Positions 25,659 through 34,862 of a stretch of DNA of 45,678 nt are shown here, piece by piece (within the stretch, counting starts at the first letter, position 1; each line of letters begins with the position of its first letter). This DNA comes from an uncultured Eubacteriales bacterium. Its GTDB lineage: Bacteria > Bacillota > Clostridia > Oscillospirales > Acutalibacteraceae. Made by a program: the position numbers and the translations under genes. The stretch covers positions 1 through 45,678 of the forward strand of contig ONDU01000023.1 of NCBI GenBank assembly GCA_900316615.1, given 5' to 3'. The notes below the pieces were generated by a model. That model saw only the letters and a list, made by a program, of their open reading frames with translations, ran no database searches and had not been told where the DNA came from.

Positions 25659-27791
25659 TTATGTTTTTTGGGAGGCAGATTTTTTCTTATCGCTTTTTTT
25701 GCCGCCCGCAGCTATAATTATAATAACGATAAGAACTACAGATGTGGCTACACACAAAGCCACAACGATTGTAAAGCTTCCGTTATCCTGAAGCTTTTCT
25801 ATAATTCCCTTTTTACCGCCTTTGTGATTGTCGGAAGCGGCGGTTGCAGTCTGAGCAGTCGCAGTCTGAGTGGGATTTTCAACGGGCTTTGAAGTATTCG
25901 CATATGTAAGACCGCTTCCAAACGGGAATACCACCTGAGTTATATCCATTGAGCCGTCCTCTCTTATTCGGGGGACATCAACAGGAAGAGTACCAAAAGG
26001 ATTTTTATATCCGAAAGCAGCTTCAATAGCAGCCATTATGTTAGGGCCGTATGTGTATTCAGCCAGCTGAGAACCGTCAGTATCGGAGCTGTCCATACCT
26101 ATGCAGCCGTAGGCTGCCATAAGAGCGGCAGAGTCCGTATAATTTGCAGTATCATAAGGATTTCCTATACTTACGGCAACATACTTTTTATTGTTTTCCC
26201 TTGCACATTCAATAACAGCCCTTGGAACAGCTGTATTTATACTGTCCGGAGTTATATCCGACATAGAATTCATCTCTGTGAAAGCAAATACATAATCCGC
26301 ACTGCGTACAGCATTAAGTATTGTGTCTGTATCATCACCATCGTTATAGCAATAAATCTCATAATCCATTTTAGGAACTGCTTTTTTAGATATAAGCTTA
26401 GTTATCGCATATTCACAGTTTGCCTTTTCGTTTTCGTAAGCGGTAACAAAAACAACCTTCTGATTATTTTCGGGCTTAAACGGTAAAATATTGTTTTCAT
26501 TTTTCAGAACGGTGATAGCTTTTGTTGCTATATCGTCCTCCGTTTCGTGATTTCTGGCACTCGAAACAACTGCGAGTGCAGTTTCGGCTGATACAGGGGA
26601 ATAATTGTTGATTCCACGCTTTTCCTTGAGTTCAAGTATGCGTCTTACTGCTGCATTGATTGTTTCTTCTTTGATAACTCCGTCTTTTACGGCAGAAGTA
26701 AGGTTTCCGATAAGAGAAGCAAGCTCTGTACCGCTTTCCTCACCCGACAGCGATACAGGCATAAGAAGAATGTCAACACCTGCATTTATTGCAAGTATGC
26801 ACGACTGAGTAATGCCGAAGTTGTCGGATATTGCTCCCATATTCATAGCATCTGTCGTAACAACACCGTTAAAGCCGAACTTATTTCTCAAAATATCCGT
26901 AACAAATGTTTTTGAAAGCGTTGCAGGAAGATATATTTCATCGCCTGTACTCTCAGATTTTACGGTTTGCGTTTCTATTTTGGGAAACTGTATATGTGCG
27001 GTCATAATCATATCCACGCCGTTTTCAACAGCATTTTTAAAAGGAACAAGCTCACACTTTTCTATTTCCTCCATAGACTTATTGACTGACGGGAGGCTTG
27101 AATGGGAATCCTCAGAGGTATCTCCGTGACCGGGGAAATGCTTTGCCGCCGCTGCAACATTATTCTTCTGAATGCCTGCTATGGTTTTTACTCCCAGCTT
27201 TGAAACAAGCTCGGGTCTTGAAGAATAAGACCTGAGACCTATAATCGGATTAAGAGGATTACTGTTTACGTCCAGCGAGGGTGCAAAATCCACGTTAAAG
27301 CCGAGTGCATTAAGCTCTTTTCCGAGAATATCTCCTGCTTTTTCGGCATCTTCTTCACTGTCAGCTGCTCCGAGAGCCATATTTCCCGGCAGTGAAGTAC
27401 CCTGTCTTAAACGTACAACTGCACCGCCCTCCTGGTCTACAGACACAAAAAGCGGAAGCTTGTTTCTGCTTGAAACAGCCGCATTCTGTAAATCGTTGAT
27501 AAGCTTTACCGTCTGCTGTGTGTTTTCGATATTCTCAGCAAAGAGTATTACTCCGCCTACAGAGTTGTTTCTGATAATTTCGGCAGCTTCACTTTCGAGA
27601 ATAGTCATACCCTCTCCGTCCCAGTTACGTACAGCAACTGTTATCATCTGACCTATTTTTTCCTCAAGGGTCATTTTGGAAAGCATATCGTCCGCAAACG
27701 CTGCCCCTGCCGTTGGTATGCTTATGATAATACATAACATACTCAATGCAGCACTTACGGCAGCTCTCAATAATTTTCTCATAATTTTCAA
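25659..27791 (-). CDS. Glycoside hydrolase family 3, NagZ-like beta-N-acetylhexosaminidase, membrane anchored
   Basis: A 710-aa extracytoplasmic enzyme with a signal peptide (basic start, hydrophobic run, cut likely after AGAAFA). The GH3 N-domain is complete: VSVDQEGGAVVRLRQG, the loop KHFPGHGDTSEDSHSSLP with the Asp-His acid/base pair of NagZ enzymes, and the nucleophile Asp in GVVTTDAMNMGAI. The second domain (about 410-640) is the GH3 C-domain. A Thr/Ala-rich linker, one TM helix (SFTIVVALCVATSVVLIVII) and a lysine-rich tail anchor it to the membrane. It probably releases terminal GlcNAc from peptidoglycan fragments or other glycans. NagZ-type catalysis is inferred from the loop. Single gene. 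Confidence 0.9.
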   Translation of the reverse strand: MKIMRKLLRAAVSAALSMLCIIISIPTAGAAFADDMLSKMTLEEKIGQMITVAVRNWDGEGMTILESEAAEIIRNNSVGGVILFAENIENTQQTVKLINDLQNAAVSSRNKLPLFVSVDQEGGAVVRLRQGTSLPGNMALGAADSEEDAEKAGDILGKELNALGFNVDFAPSLDVNSNPLNPIIGLRSYSSRPELVSKLGVKTIAGIQKNNVAAAAKHFPGHGDTSEDSHSSLPSVNKSMEEIEKCELVPFKNAVENGVDMIMTAHIQFPKIETQTVKSESTGDEIYLPATLSKTFVTDILRNKFGFNGVVTTDAMNMGAISDNFGITQSCILAINAGVDILLMPVSLSGEESGTELASLIGNLTSAVKDGVIKEETINAAVRRILELKEKRGINNYSPVSAETALAVVSSARNHETEDDIATKAITVLKNENNILPFKPENNQKVVFVTAYENEKANCEYAITKLISKKAVPKMDYEIYCYNDGDDTDTILNAVRSADYVFAFTEMNSMSDITPDSINTAVPRAVIECARENNKKYVAVSIGNPYDTANYTDSAALMAAYGCIGMDSSDTDGSQLAEYTYGPNIMAAIEAAFGYKNPFGTLPVDVPRIREDGSMDITQVVFPFGSGLTYANTSKPVENPTQTATAQTATAASDNHKGGKKGIIEKLQDNGSFTIVVALCVATSVVLIVIIIIAAGGKKSDKKKSASQKT

Positions 27792-27951
27792 TCCTTTCCT
27801 TTGAAATTCCTTTATATAACCTCCTTGCTGACTTTATACTGATAAGCCTGAGAAAAGAGGGAATACATTACAAAATAAATAAACTCGGTAATATATATTT
27901 TAACATAAATATCTAAAAAATAACAGCTTATCTTATGTATTTTAAAAAAAT

Positions 27952-28602
27952 TTACAAATCCATGCTCTTATTGACAATAACAAGAACACCGCCGCTGTAT
28001 ACGTTTATCTCCGCATTGTCCGAAAGTGCTACATTACTTATCCCTATCGGAAACGATGAATCCATAGCAAGCCTGTCAGCCTTATATTTAAAGCCTTTAA
28101 GCGTAACCTCAGCACTTTCACACCCGAAAGGAAGTACTGATACAGTCTTTCCTTTTGCACTGAGAGTTAAATTTTCCTCCGTATACTTTATATATGTGAA
28201 TTTATCCTCTAAAACACCGTCACAGCGATTTTTATACATAAATTTCAGAAGAAACAGATTAGCATACATATGGTCTGTTCTGCCTCCCGTAGCTCCCAAA
28301 ATCAAAAACTTGTCAAACCCTTTTGAAATTCCATACTTTACGCAGTATATGCCGTCTGTATCGTCTTTATCTGTGGGTAAAACAATGCTTTGTGCATCAT
28401 TTTCAATATTGCTGTCTTTTTCCTTTGAATCAAAATCCCCTATCACAATATCAGGCTTAATTCCTGCTTTAAGTGCAGTATCAAAGCCGCCGTCCGCACA
28501 TATAACATAATCATTTACACCTATAATATCCCTTATAAAATCAGGCTGATTGTACGGTGACGCACATATAATAACACATTTCTTTTTTACTTCTTCTGCC
28601 AT
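27952..28602 (-). CDS. thiN: Thiamine diphosphokinase
   Basis: ThiN transfers a pyrophosphate group from ATP to thiamine to give thiamine diphosphate. The 216-aa protein shows the family motifs: ICADGGFDTALKAGIKPDIV, VIGDFDS, the acidic cluster DKDDTDG and GATGGRTDHMYANL, followed by the small beta-rich thiamine-binding domain. It overlaps rsgA by 16 bases, a common thiN neighbour in Firmicutes. The enzyme complements the de novo thiazole genes thiS-thiG-thiH-thiE about 8 kb away. Confidence 0.93.
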   Translation of the reverse strand: MAEEVKKKCVIICASPYNQPDFIRDIIGVNDYVICADGGFDTALKAGIKPDIVIGDFDSKEKDSNIENDAQSIVLPTDKDDTDGIYCVKYGISKGFDKFLILGATGGRTDHMYANLFLLKFMYKNRCDGVLEDKFTYIKYTEENLTLSAKGKTVSVLPFGCESAEVTLKGFKYKADRLAMDSSFPIGISNVALSDNAEINVYSGGVLVIVNKSMDL

Positions 28603-29471
28603 TCCTTTATATCCTTAACCTCGTTATACATTTCAACATAGCTTTTATGCCTTGATTTGCTTATTTTTCCCTGCTTTACCGCCTCAATTATCGCACAGCC
28701 CTTTTCACAGATATGTGCACATGATGTGAACTGACACGTATTTATATAATCCTTAAATTCGGGAAACGTTCCTGCGAGCATATCCTTCGATATAATCTCA
28801 TAACGCTCGAGGTCAACAGTAGAAAATCCCGGAGTATCGGCTACATAGCCGCTTTCCGTTTTATACAGCTCAACACTTCTTGTAGTATGCCGGCCTCTTC
28901 CCAGCTTTTTGCTTATATCTCCTGTAGCAATATTAAGCTCAGGAAAAAGAAAATTCAGAAGTGAGGATTTCCCTACACCCGAGTTCCCTGTAAATGCAGC
29001 AACACTGTCTTTCAATAAAGCTCTTACCTTGTCAGCTCCTTCACCTGTCTTTGAAGAAAATGAAACAGCCTTTATTCCAGCCTTCCCATATATTTCCAGA
29101 TACCTTTCGGCTGACAGCATATCGGACTTTGAAAAAATTAAAACAGGCTCAATATTTTTATAAAATGCGGTTGCCGTCATCTTGTCTACTATAAACAGAT
29201 TAGGCTCAGGCTCACAAACAGATGATACTATAAAGAGCTTGTCTATGTTCGCAACAGCAGGACGTACTATGCTGTTCTTCCTCGGAAGTATCTCTGAAAT
29301 AGCGGCATATCCCTCTTTTTCTATCGAAATTACAACATTGTCCCCCACAACAGGCGATAATCCTTTTTTTCTGAAAATACCTCTGGCTTTACACTCGATG
29401 ATGCTGCCGCCTGTATCAACATAGTAAAATCCTCCTAAAAGTCTTACTATTATACCTTTGTTCTCTTTCAT
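28587..29471 (-). CDS. rsgA: Ribosome small-subunit-dependent GTPase RsgA
   Basis: RsgA helps late maturation of the 30S subunit. The 294-aa protein has an N-terminal OB fold, then the circularly permuted GTPase motifs (G4-like FSKSD, then G1 GNSGVGKSSLLN, then G3 DTPGF) and the C-terminal zinc domain with CQFTSCAHICEKGC. The start is uncertain: I chose the ATG at 29471, which has an AAAGGCAGGG site and begins at the family N-terminus; an ATG six codons upstream has no ribosome site. It is first in a two-gene operon with thiN. Confidence 0.93.
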   Translation of the reverse strand: MKENKGIIVRLLGGFYYVDTGGSIIECKARGIFRKKGLSPVVGDNVVISIEKEGYAAISEILPRKNSIVRPAVANIDKLFIVSSVCEPEPNLFIVDKMTATAFYKNIEPVLIFSKSDMLSAERYLEIYGKAGIKAVSFSSKTGEGADKVRALLKDSVAAFTGNSGVGKSSLLNFLFPELNIATGDISKKLGRGRHTTRSVELYKTESGYVADTPGFSTVDLERYEIISKDMLAGTFPEFKDYINTCQFTSCAHICEKGCAIIEAVKQGKISKSRHKSYVEMYNEVKDIKEWQKK

Positions 29472-29534
29472 AACAGCCCTGCCTTTCATAATATATAATA
29501 ATTTTGATAAACAAAACGTAAAGCTCGGTTAAAG

Positions 29535-29561
29535 AAAAATGCCGTCAAAAACGGCATTTTT
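29535..29561. terminator. Bidirectional intrinsic terminator
   Basis: An 11-bp perfect stem AAAAATGCCGT (29535-29545) pairs with 29551-29561 around CAAAA. On the minus strand it ends the proline-repeat protein gene, whose stop is at 29578. Confidence 0.85.
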
Positions 29562-29577
29562 CGGTAATCACAATTTT

Positions 29578-30468
29578 TTACTTTTCGGAAACGGAGTTCA
29601 AATCAACACTTTCCGTACCGTCTGAAGAAACTACAGAAGTAAGATTTGATATAATTTCGGAAGCTGCTGCGGCTGCCTTAACTCTCTTTCTGCGTCTTAC
29701 CGAGCTGATAATCATATAAAATACTAATGTAACGGAAACTAAAACAAGCACTATACCGAATATCAAAAACAATATTGAAAAATTACTGTCCTCTTTTGAA
29801 TCATTATCTTTGATAAAGCTGAAATCACCTGTTCCGTCCAGTCCCTTGTTATCAAAGCTGAGGCTTATATCCTTCCAGTCCTTTTCACTCAGTCTTTGTG
29901 CAGAGGTGCTTCCGTTACTGTTGTACATATTTACAACTTTGTCAGGAGCTACCGTTGCGTATTGGTAATCCGTTGCTTTTTCAAATTCATCAAAGGTCAT
30001 TCCCGGATTGTACGTATCGTTTATAGCACTCTGAAATTCAAGATCATTCAGATCATAGTTTATTATGTTTTCACCATACATATTATTATAATAATCTGCA
30101 TCATAGTTAATCTGAGGACTGTCATTGTAGTTCGGCTGAATATTGACGTTATCAGGATTTTGCTGGTTATTATCAGTATTATAGGGGTCAGCGGGCTGAG
30201 GGTCTACAGGCTGAGGGTCTACGGGCTGAGGGTTTACAGGCTGAGGGTCTACAGGCTGAGGGTCTACAGGCTGAGGGTCTGCGGGCTGAGGGTCTACGGG
30301 CTGAGGGTCTACAGGCTGAGGGTCTACAGGCTGAGGGTCTACAGGCTGAGGGTCTACATTAGAGCTTAATCCCGTGTCGGGGTCAGCATAAACCGTAACC
30401 GTCATAAATGTGCTGACCATCAGGAAAGCAGCAAAAACAGATAAAATTTTTCTTTTTAAATTTTTCAT
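29578..30468 (-). CDS. Secreted/surface protein with PQPVD repeats and C-terminal membrane anchor
   Basis: A 296-aa protein without a known family. A signal peptide (KNLKRKILSVFAAFLMVSTF, cut likely after VYA) leads to about eleven 5-residue units of the type PQPVD (variants PQPAD and PQPVN), a rod-like wall-spanning spacer. Next is an Asn/Asp/Tyr-rich region, a small folded-looking part (LNDLEFQSAINDTYNPGM to SLSFDNKGLDGTGDFSF), one TM helix (about 232-256) and a basic, then Ala-rich, cytoplasmic tail. It is probably held in the membrane and exposed through the wall. AGGAGG fixes the start. Confidence 0.7.
   Translation of the reverse strand: MKNLKRKILSVFAAFLMVSTFMTVTVYADPDTGLSSNVDPQPVDPQPVDPQPVDPQPVDPQPADPQPVDPQPVDPQPVNPQPVDPQPVDPQPADPYNTDNNQQNPDNVNIQPNYNDSPQINYDADYYNNMYGENIINYDLNDLEFQSAINDTYNPGMTFDEFEKATDYQYATVAPDKVVNMYNSNGSTSAQRLSEKDWKDISLSFDNKGLDGTGDFSFIKDNDSKEDSNFSILFLIFGIVLVLVSVTLVFYMIISSVRRRKRVKAAAAASEIISNLTSVVSSDGTESVDLNSVSEK
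30187..30357. repeat. Tandem 15-bp repeat encoding the PQPVD array
   Basis: About eleven near-identical 15-bp units (plus-strand unit GGCTGAGGGTCTACA with variants at two positions) lie inside the surface protein gene. In-frame units can be gained or lost without breaking the gene. They are directly adjacent without spacers, so this is not a CRISPR array. Confidence 0.95.
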
Positions 30469-30567
30469 AAATTACTCCTCCTAACTATTCTACAACATAT
30501 ATACATAGTTATGATACCATAGCAAGGCTTGTATTTCAATAAATAAAAATTAAATTTTTATTATTAA

Positions 30568-30609
30568 CAAAAAAACAACAGACAGCAGTTCAAAAGCTTG
30601 CTGTCTGTT
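30568..30609 (-). terminator. Intrinsic terminator of the amylase gene
   Basis: A 12-bp stem CAACAGACAGCA (30575-30586) pairs with 30598-30609 and, on the minus strand, is followed by TTTTTTTGTT. It lies 18 bases past the amylase stop. Confidence 0.9.
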
Positions 30610-30626
30610 GTATATGGCAAAATTAT

Positions 30627-33105
30627 TTATTTCGCAGACTGAGTAACGGTAAATCTGTCTCCGCTGCCCCAACCTGTTGCTTTTACGTAGTTTTTAGATG
30701 CTGAATAGGTAAGGTTGTCTGTCTGATTCCACTTGTTGTTCCAGTTATTTGCAGTCGTTGCTCCGTTCATTCTTACTACAATAAAATTAGTGTAGCCTGA
30801 CGGCAGGGCTGCCTGATACAAGCTTCCCGAGCCTGTCATATCAAGCCATGTTGAACTTGAACCTTTCCATGTATATATAGCCCATCTTTCATCGCCTGTA
30901 GCAATAGTCGAAGGATTGAAATATACTATACTGCTTGCTACTGTAGGAGGCTCTGTGGGAGGATTTGTAGGAGGCTGTGTAGGAGGCTGTGTAGGAGGTG
31001 TTGTAGGTGTTGTAGGTGTCGTAGGTGTTGTAGGTGTTGTGGGAGGCTCTGTAGGATTTCCAATAGTTACCTCAGTACCAACATTATAATTATCTGTATA
31101 GCCTACAAGGTATCTCATAACAATAACTACATCTGCTATAGTTATATTATTATCATTGTTGACATCTGCCGCAATCATATTTTCTTCCGCAATAGAAGCA
31201 CTGCCAAGGATATATCTCATCATTATTACGCAGTCGCTTGTAGTTACTTCTCCGTTGCCGTCAGCATCACCTATTACATATGAATTTGCAGGTGTTGTCG
31301 GGGGTTGTGTAGGAGGTGTTGTCGGTGTTGTCGGGGGTTGTGTAGGAGGTGTTGTCGGTGTTGTCGGGGGTTGTGTAGGAGGTGTTGTCGGAGGTTGTGT
31401 AGGAGGTGTTGTCGGTTTGTAGGCAGTCCCGGCTGACCGTTAGCAGGGTATCTCCTTGAAGCACTGTTTGAACCGTCTGACCACATTATGTATGAATTTT
31501 CGTAACCTGCGGGCAAATCAAAATAGTAGTATCCTGAAGCGGCTGATATGCTTTTAAGCTTCGTGCCGGGTCATTGAGCAAGCTCCGCACCCTGATTGGT
31601 ATAGATATAAGCGTATACGCTTGACCAGTTGTAGGAAGAATTGTCAAAGTAAATTGTAGTTCCCGTCTGAGTCTTGAAGAAGGTATACTGCTTTGTAACA
31701 GTTGTTCCTGATGCGAGTGTTCCCGTTACTGTAACAACCTGAACTGTTTCGTAAGCCTTGCCTGCACCCAGGGTAATCTGAGTTCCGTTGGTAAATGCAA
31801 CAGGTGCAGAACCGTCAACGGAATATTTGGCATTTGTTACGGAAACGCAGTTAAGAGTTACTTTAAGTGTATCTGTATCGTAGTTGTAAGTACCGTCGGG
31901 TGTTCCGGGATTTACCGATACGCCTTCTATAGAAGCTGCGTTGTAAACAACAGCTATGCCTGTGCTTCCTATAGAGCCGTTTATTTTGCCGCCTGATACG
32001 GTAAATGTATTTCCTGAAATCTGATCTTTATAAGTACCGTTCTTCATTGCATGTGCAGTAACGCTTACCTGCTGAGAGCCGCCGTTTACATTTACAAGTA
32101 TAACGCCGTCCGTACCTCTTTCAGTGTAAGCAATAGAACCGCTGTAGGCGAGATATTCACTCTGACCTACATAATAGTTATGGAATCTGTTTACTGCTGT
32201 AACCTCATTGCTAAAGCACTGGGTAGAACCAATCGTACCTATATTGCCCTGTCCCCAGCCCTGAGGTCTTGCAAAATAAAGTGCTGTTGCACCTGTTCTT
32301 GAAGCTACCAGAGCCCATGTCTTATTTATATCTGATGTGCTTATGGAAGTAGTTTCTTTTCCGTCTCCTGCATATGTATCGTGTGACTCAGGCCAGAGTA
32401 AAAGCTTACCTGCGGAAGTACCCTTATCATAGTTTGCTCTTGCTGCACCGCCTGCATTGTGACCTGTAACATTGTTTCTTATGTCACGGCTTGTCGAATC
32501 ATCGGTAACGCTCATATACTGCGTATACTCTGTTATTGCAGGGCCGCCTGTAGAACCGAGTACTTCTCCGTAGCAGAAAAGATCCTCTCCTGTTTTGGCG
32601 GTATACTGCTCTCTGGCATAGGGGATAACATTACCCCAGAAGCTGTCGCCCTCGCTGGGAACTCCTATATGCTTTGCAGCGTCAAAGCGGAAGCCGTCAA
32701 CGCCGCAGTCAATACATTCATTGTGGTATCAAGTTGGAATGATGCGGGCTGATAGAAAACCCACCATCCTGAATTTGTTTTGCCTACGGTTGCTTCCTTG
32801 CAGTGCTGCAAAACAGAAGTCTGAACGGTTGAATAACCTGCTTCAGCAATCTGAGGCAATTTAGCCTTTATATTGCTGAGCGACCAGTCCCACGCATGCA
32901 GTATAACACCGTTCTGAGGACTGTTATGCAATCCGTACTGATTTGAGGTGCTTTCAGCAGCATTTGTCGAGGCTCCTGACATTTGCTTATCTGACTTGAA
33001 CGCTACTGTAGGTATCGCCGATGAAACGGCAACAGACGATACCATAGCAGCAGTAAGCAAAATGCTTAAAGTCTTTCCGCTGACAGACTTTCTTTTAAAT
33101 AACAT
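30627..33105 (-). pseudogene. Dockerin-bearing GH13 alpha-amylase, broken by deletion, nonsense and frameshift
   Basis: Fragments in order form one secreted starch enzyme: a signal peptide, the GH13 start (GVILHAWDWSLSNIKAKLPQ, WWVFYQPASFQLDTT), GVDGFRFDAAKHIG with the nucleophile Asp and YGEVLG with the acid Glu. An amylase C-domain and a CBM26-like module (SSYNWSSVYAYIYTN to YYYFDLPAGYENSYIMWSDG) follow. Then come Thr/Pro linkers around a type I dockerin (GDADGNGEVTTSDCVIMMRY and ADVNNDNNITIADVVIVMRY), and a last WAIYTWKG/WNNKWNQTD domain, probably carbohydrate binding. Lesions: near 32730 some 80-100 codons holding GH13 region I are missing and the frame changes; at 31571-31573 a TGA replaces what is probably TGG in AQ(W)PGTKL; near 31430 a one-base shift enters the linker. 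No complete enzyme can be made. Confidence 0.9.
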
Positions 33106-33232
33106 CTTTGAATATCTCCTTTATTAAAAAGTTTTAATAATTTTAACATATAATTTAAAAATTTTAAAAACGACTGCTTTGTATATTTTTACATTTTTTG
33201 TCTTTTCATAAAGATTATTATATTCAGCAGAC

Positions 33233-33264
33233 AAAAAAATACCCATCGTTTAAGACGATGGGTA
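33233..33264 (-). terminator. Intrinsic terminator of the SleB-like gene
   Basis: A 10-bp stem TACCCATCGT (33240-33249) pairs with ACGATGGGTA and, on the minus strand, is followed by TTTTTTTGTC. It lies about 25 bases after the stop at 33290. Confidence 0.9.
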
Positions 33265-33289
33265 CAGTATACTGTTTATTATTGAGTTA

Positions 33290-34276
33290 TTACCACATAT
33301 CAAAGAATTTTGAATTTCCTCTTGTCAGTACGTGGTTCTGAGTTTCGTGCCATTCACTTGTGCAGATATTTGTTGCATAGAAGAACAGTATTCTGTGAGC
33401 TACCGCACTTTTATTCTGGTCAAATATATAATTAACCGCATCTTCTGCTGTCTGACTGTAGTTTTCCTGCCAGCCGTCATATCTGCAATATTTCTGAACA
33501 TCTGCAATAGAGTTATATCCTAAAAACACCATGGAGTCTTTAAGACACTGTGCTACAAGACAACAGCCTTCAAAGCCTTCTCCGCCTGCTTCACCGTATA
33601 CTATCTGACATGCAAGCTTTCTGTCTGCGTCAGAGAGTATAACCTGACCGGTTGAGTAGCCGTAATCGGGATTTGCTATGGGGATAAGGTAGCCTGCGTC
33701 ATTCTGAGCATCTGCTGAAGCGGCAGCAATAACGCTCTTTGCTTCAGGCTCTGTTGCTTCTTCTGTGGGAGCTAATGGGTATAACTGCTTTCTTGCTGAT
33801 GTGCCTGAAGATGAAGCTTCATTTTTATTATCGGATACTGTAGCTTTTTCAGTAGATTTTTTAACGTCTTTCTGAGTGGTTTTTTGTGTGGTTTTCTCTG
33901 TAGCTCTAACCGTAGCTTTCTCTGTAGCTTTCTGTGTGGTTTTTTCGGTAGGTTTTTCTGTAGCTTTCTCTGTAGCTTTCTGCGTGGGTTTCTCTGTAGC
34001 TTTCTGTGAAGCTTTTTCAGTAGCCTTCTCCGTTGCCTTCTGCACTGTTTTTTTAGTTGCTTTTTCGACAGCTTTCTCTTTCTTAATGTCTACCCTGTTC
34101 TCTGACAAGCTTCTGGATTTTTTCTCCTCCACTTTTTCATATACTCCGGAGGGTTCTGAATTAACGTTTACCAGCATAGTATCTTTTACTGCTGCACCCT
34201 CTGCAACAAGTGCGACAATTAATGAAACAACCAATGACATTGCGGCTTTTGCATACTTTGAATAACTGCTCATCAT
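33290..34276 (-). CDS. Secreted cell wall hydrolase, SleB-like, with Thr/Glu/Lys repeat spacer
   Basis: A 328-aa protein with an N-terminal membrane/signal segment (YSKYAKAAMSLVVSLIVALV), a long low-complexity spacer (about residues 60-150) of TEKA/TQKA-type 4-residue units, and a C-terminal Hydrolase_2 (SleB-type) domain. The domain begins DRKLACQIVYGEAGGEGFEG, where the Glu in YGEAGGE is the expected lytic-transglycosylase catalytic residue, and ends in FFYATNICTSEWHETQNHVL. SleB-type enzymes cleave spore cortex or vegetative peptidoglycan. The repeat spacer suggests passage through, or binding to, the wall. Whether it acts in germination or in growth cannot be told. Confidence 0.85.
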   Translation of the reverse strand: MMSSYSKYAKAAMSLVVSLIVALVAEGAAVKDTMLVNVNSEPSGVYEKVEEKKSRSLSENRVDIKKEKAVEKATKKTVQKATEKATEKASQKATEKPTQKATEKATEKPTEKTTQKATEKATVRATEKTTQKTTQKDVKKSTEKATVSDNKNEASSSGTSARKQLYPLAPTEEATEPEAKSVIAAASADAQNDAGYLIPIANPDYGYSTGQVILSDADRKLACQIVYGEAGGEGFEGCCLVAQCLKDSMVFLGYNSIADVQKYCRYDGWQENYSQTAEDAVNYIFDQNKSAVAHRILFFYATNICTSEWHETQNHVLTRGNSKFFDMW

Positions 34277-34419
34277 ACCATCCTTTTTGTTTTATATCGT
34301 ATTTGGTTTCTTGAATTTAACAACCTCACGTATGAGATTATACAATATCTTAACAAAGGTTTCAATTTAATTACAAAAAATCATCGTTTTAAACAAAGCA
34401 ATAGGTATTTAAAAGACAG

Positions 34420-34788
34420 TTATTTGGTTATCTTTTTGAGTTCTATAGTTTTTTCTCCGTATTTTAAGTCAATTTTGTTACCAAAAAGCACATATTTGAA
34501 AACATAGTTTTCATTTAAGGCTTTGTCGGCAATCTCAAGGGTATCATCGCTCAAGGTTACCATACCGTATATTTTCCCTGTAAAATCTTTTGTTTCCAGC
34601 TTAATCAACGCCTTGTTCTGATTAAAGCTAAGGGTTATTTTTTTGCCGTAATTGTCCTGAGCCGACCACGAAGCCGACATAAGCTCATCGGCTTTTGTCG
34701 TTATCTTATTTTTACAGCAGCCTGATAAATTCAGCATAAAAATCAGCAATAAAAAAAGCACTTCCGTTTTTCTGAAATTCATAAGCAT
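34420..34788 (-). CDS. Small lipoprotein, function unknown
   Basis: A 122-aa protein with a lipoprotein signal: basic MNFRKTE, a hydrophobic run, then the lipobox LSGC with Cys at about residue 24. The rest (WSAQDNYGKKITLSFNQNKA to KYGEKTIELKKI) reads as a small beta-barrel of alternating strands, like many short secreted domains of lipocalin/DUF type. I cannot name a family. A GCAGGTGA site precedes the start. It lies downstream of the methyltransferase gene on the same strand. Confidence 0.7.
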   Translation of the reverse strand: MLMNFRKTEVLFLLLIFMLNLSGCCKNKITTKADELMSASWSAQDNYGKKITLSFNQNKALIKLETKDFTGKIYGMVTLSDDTLEIADKALNENYVFKYVLFGNKIDLKYGEKTIELKKITK

Positions 34789-34862
34789 TCACCTGCACTG
34801 ACAATTAAATAATCATTAGATTGTATGCCTGTATTTTTCTGCTTATGCTGTCATATATAGAA

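Noticed and set aside
30187..30357. Regular short repeats that could suggest a CRISPR array
   Set aside because: Units are 15 bp, directly adjacent without spacers, and encode PQPVD in frame inside a secreted protein.
29896..30369. A 157-aa open frame on the plus strand rich in RVYRLR repeats
   Set aside because: It is the reverse of the PQPVD repeat; it has no ribosome site and exists only because the repeat lacks stops on both strands.
31571..31573. TGA in the amylase as recoded tryptophan or selenocysteine
   Set aside because: TGA is used as a normal stop elsewhere (for example jetA and the small SpoIVFA-like gene), no SECIS-like case could be made, and the gene has other lesions.
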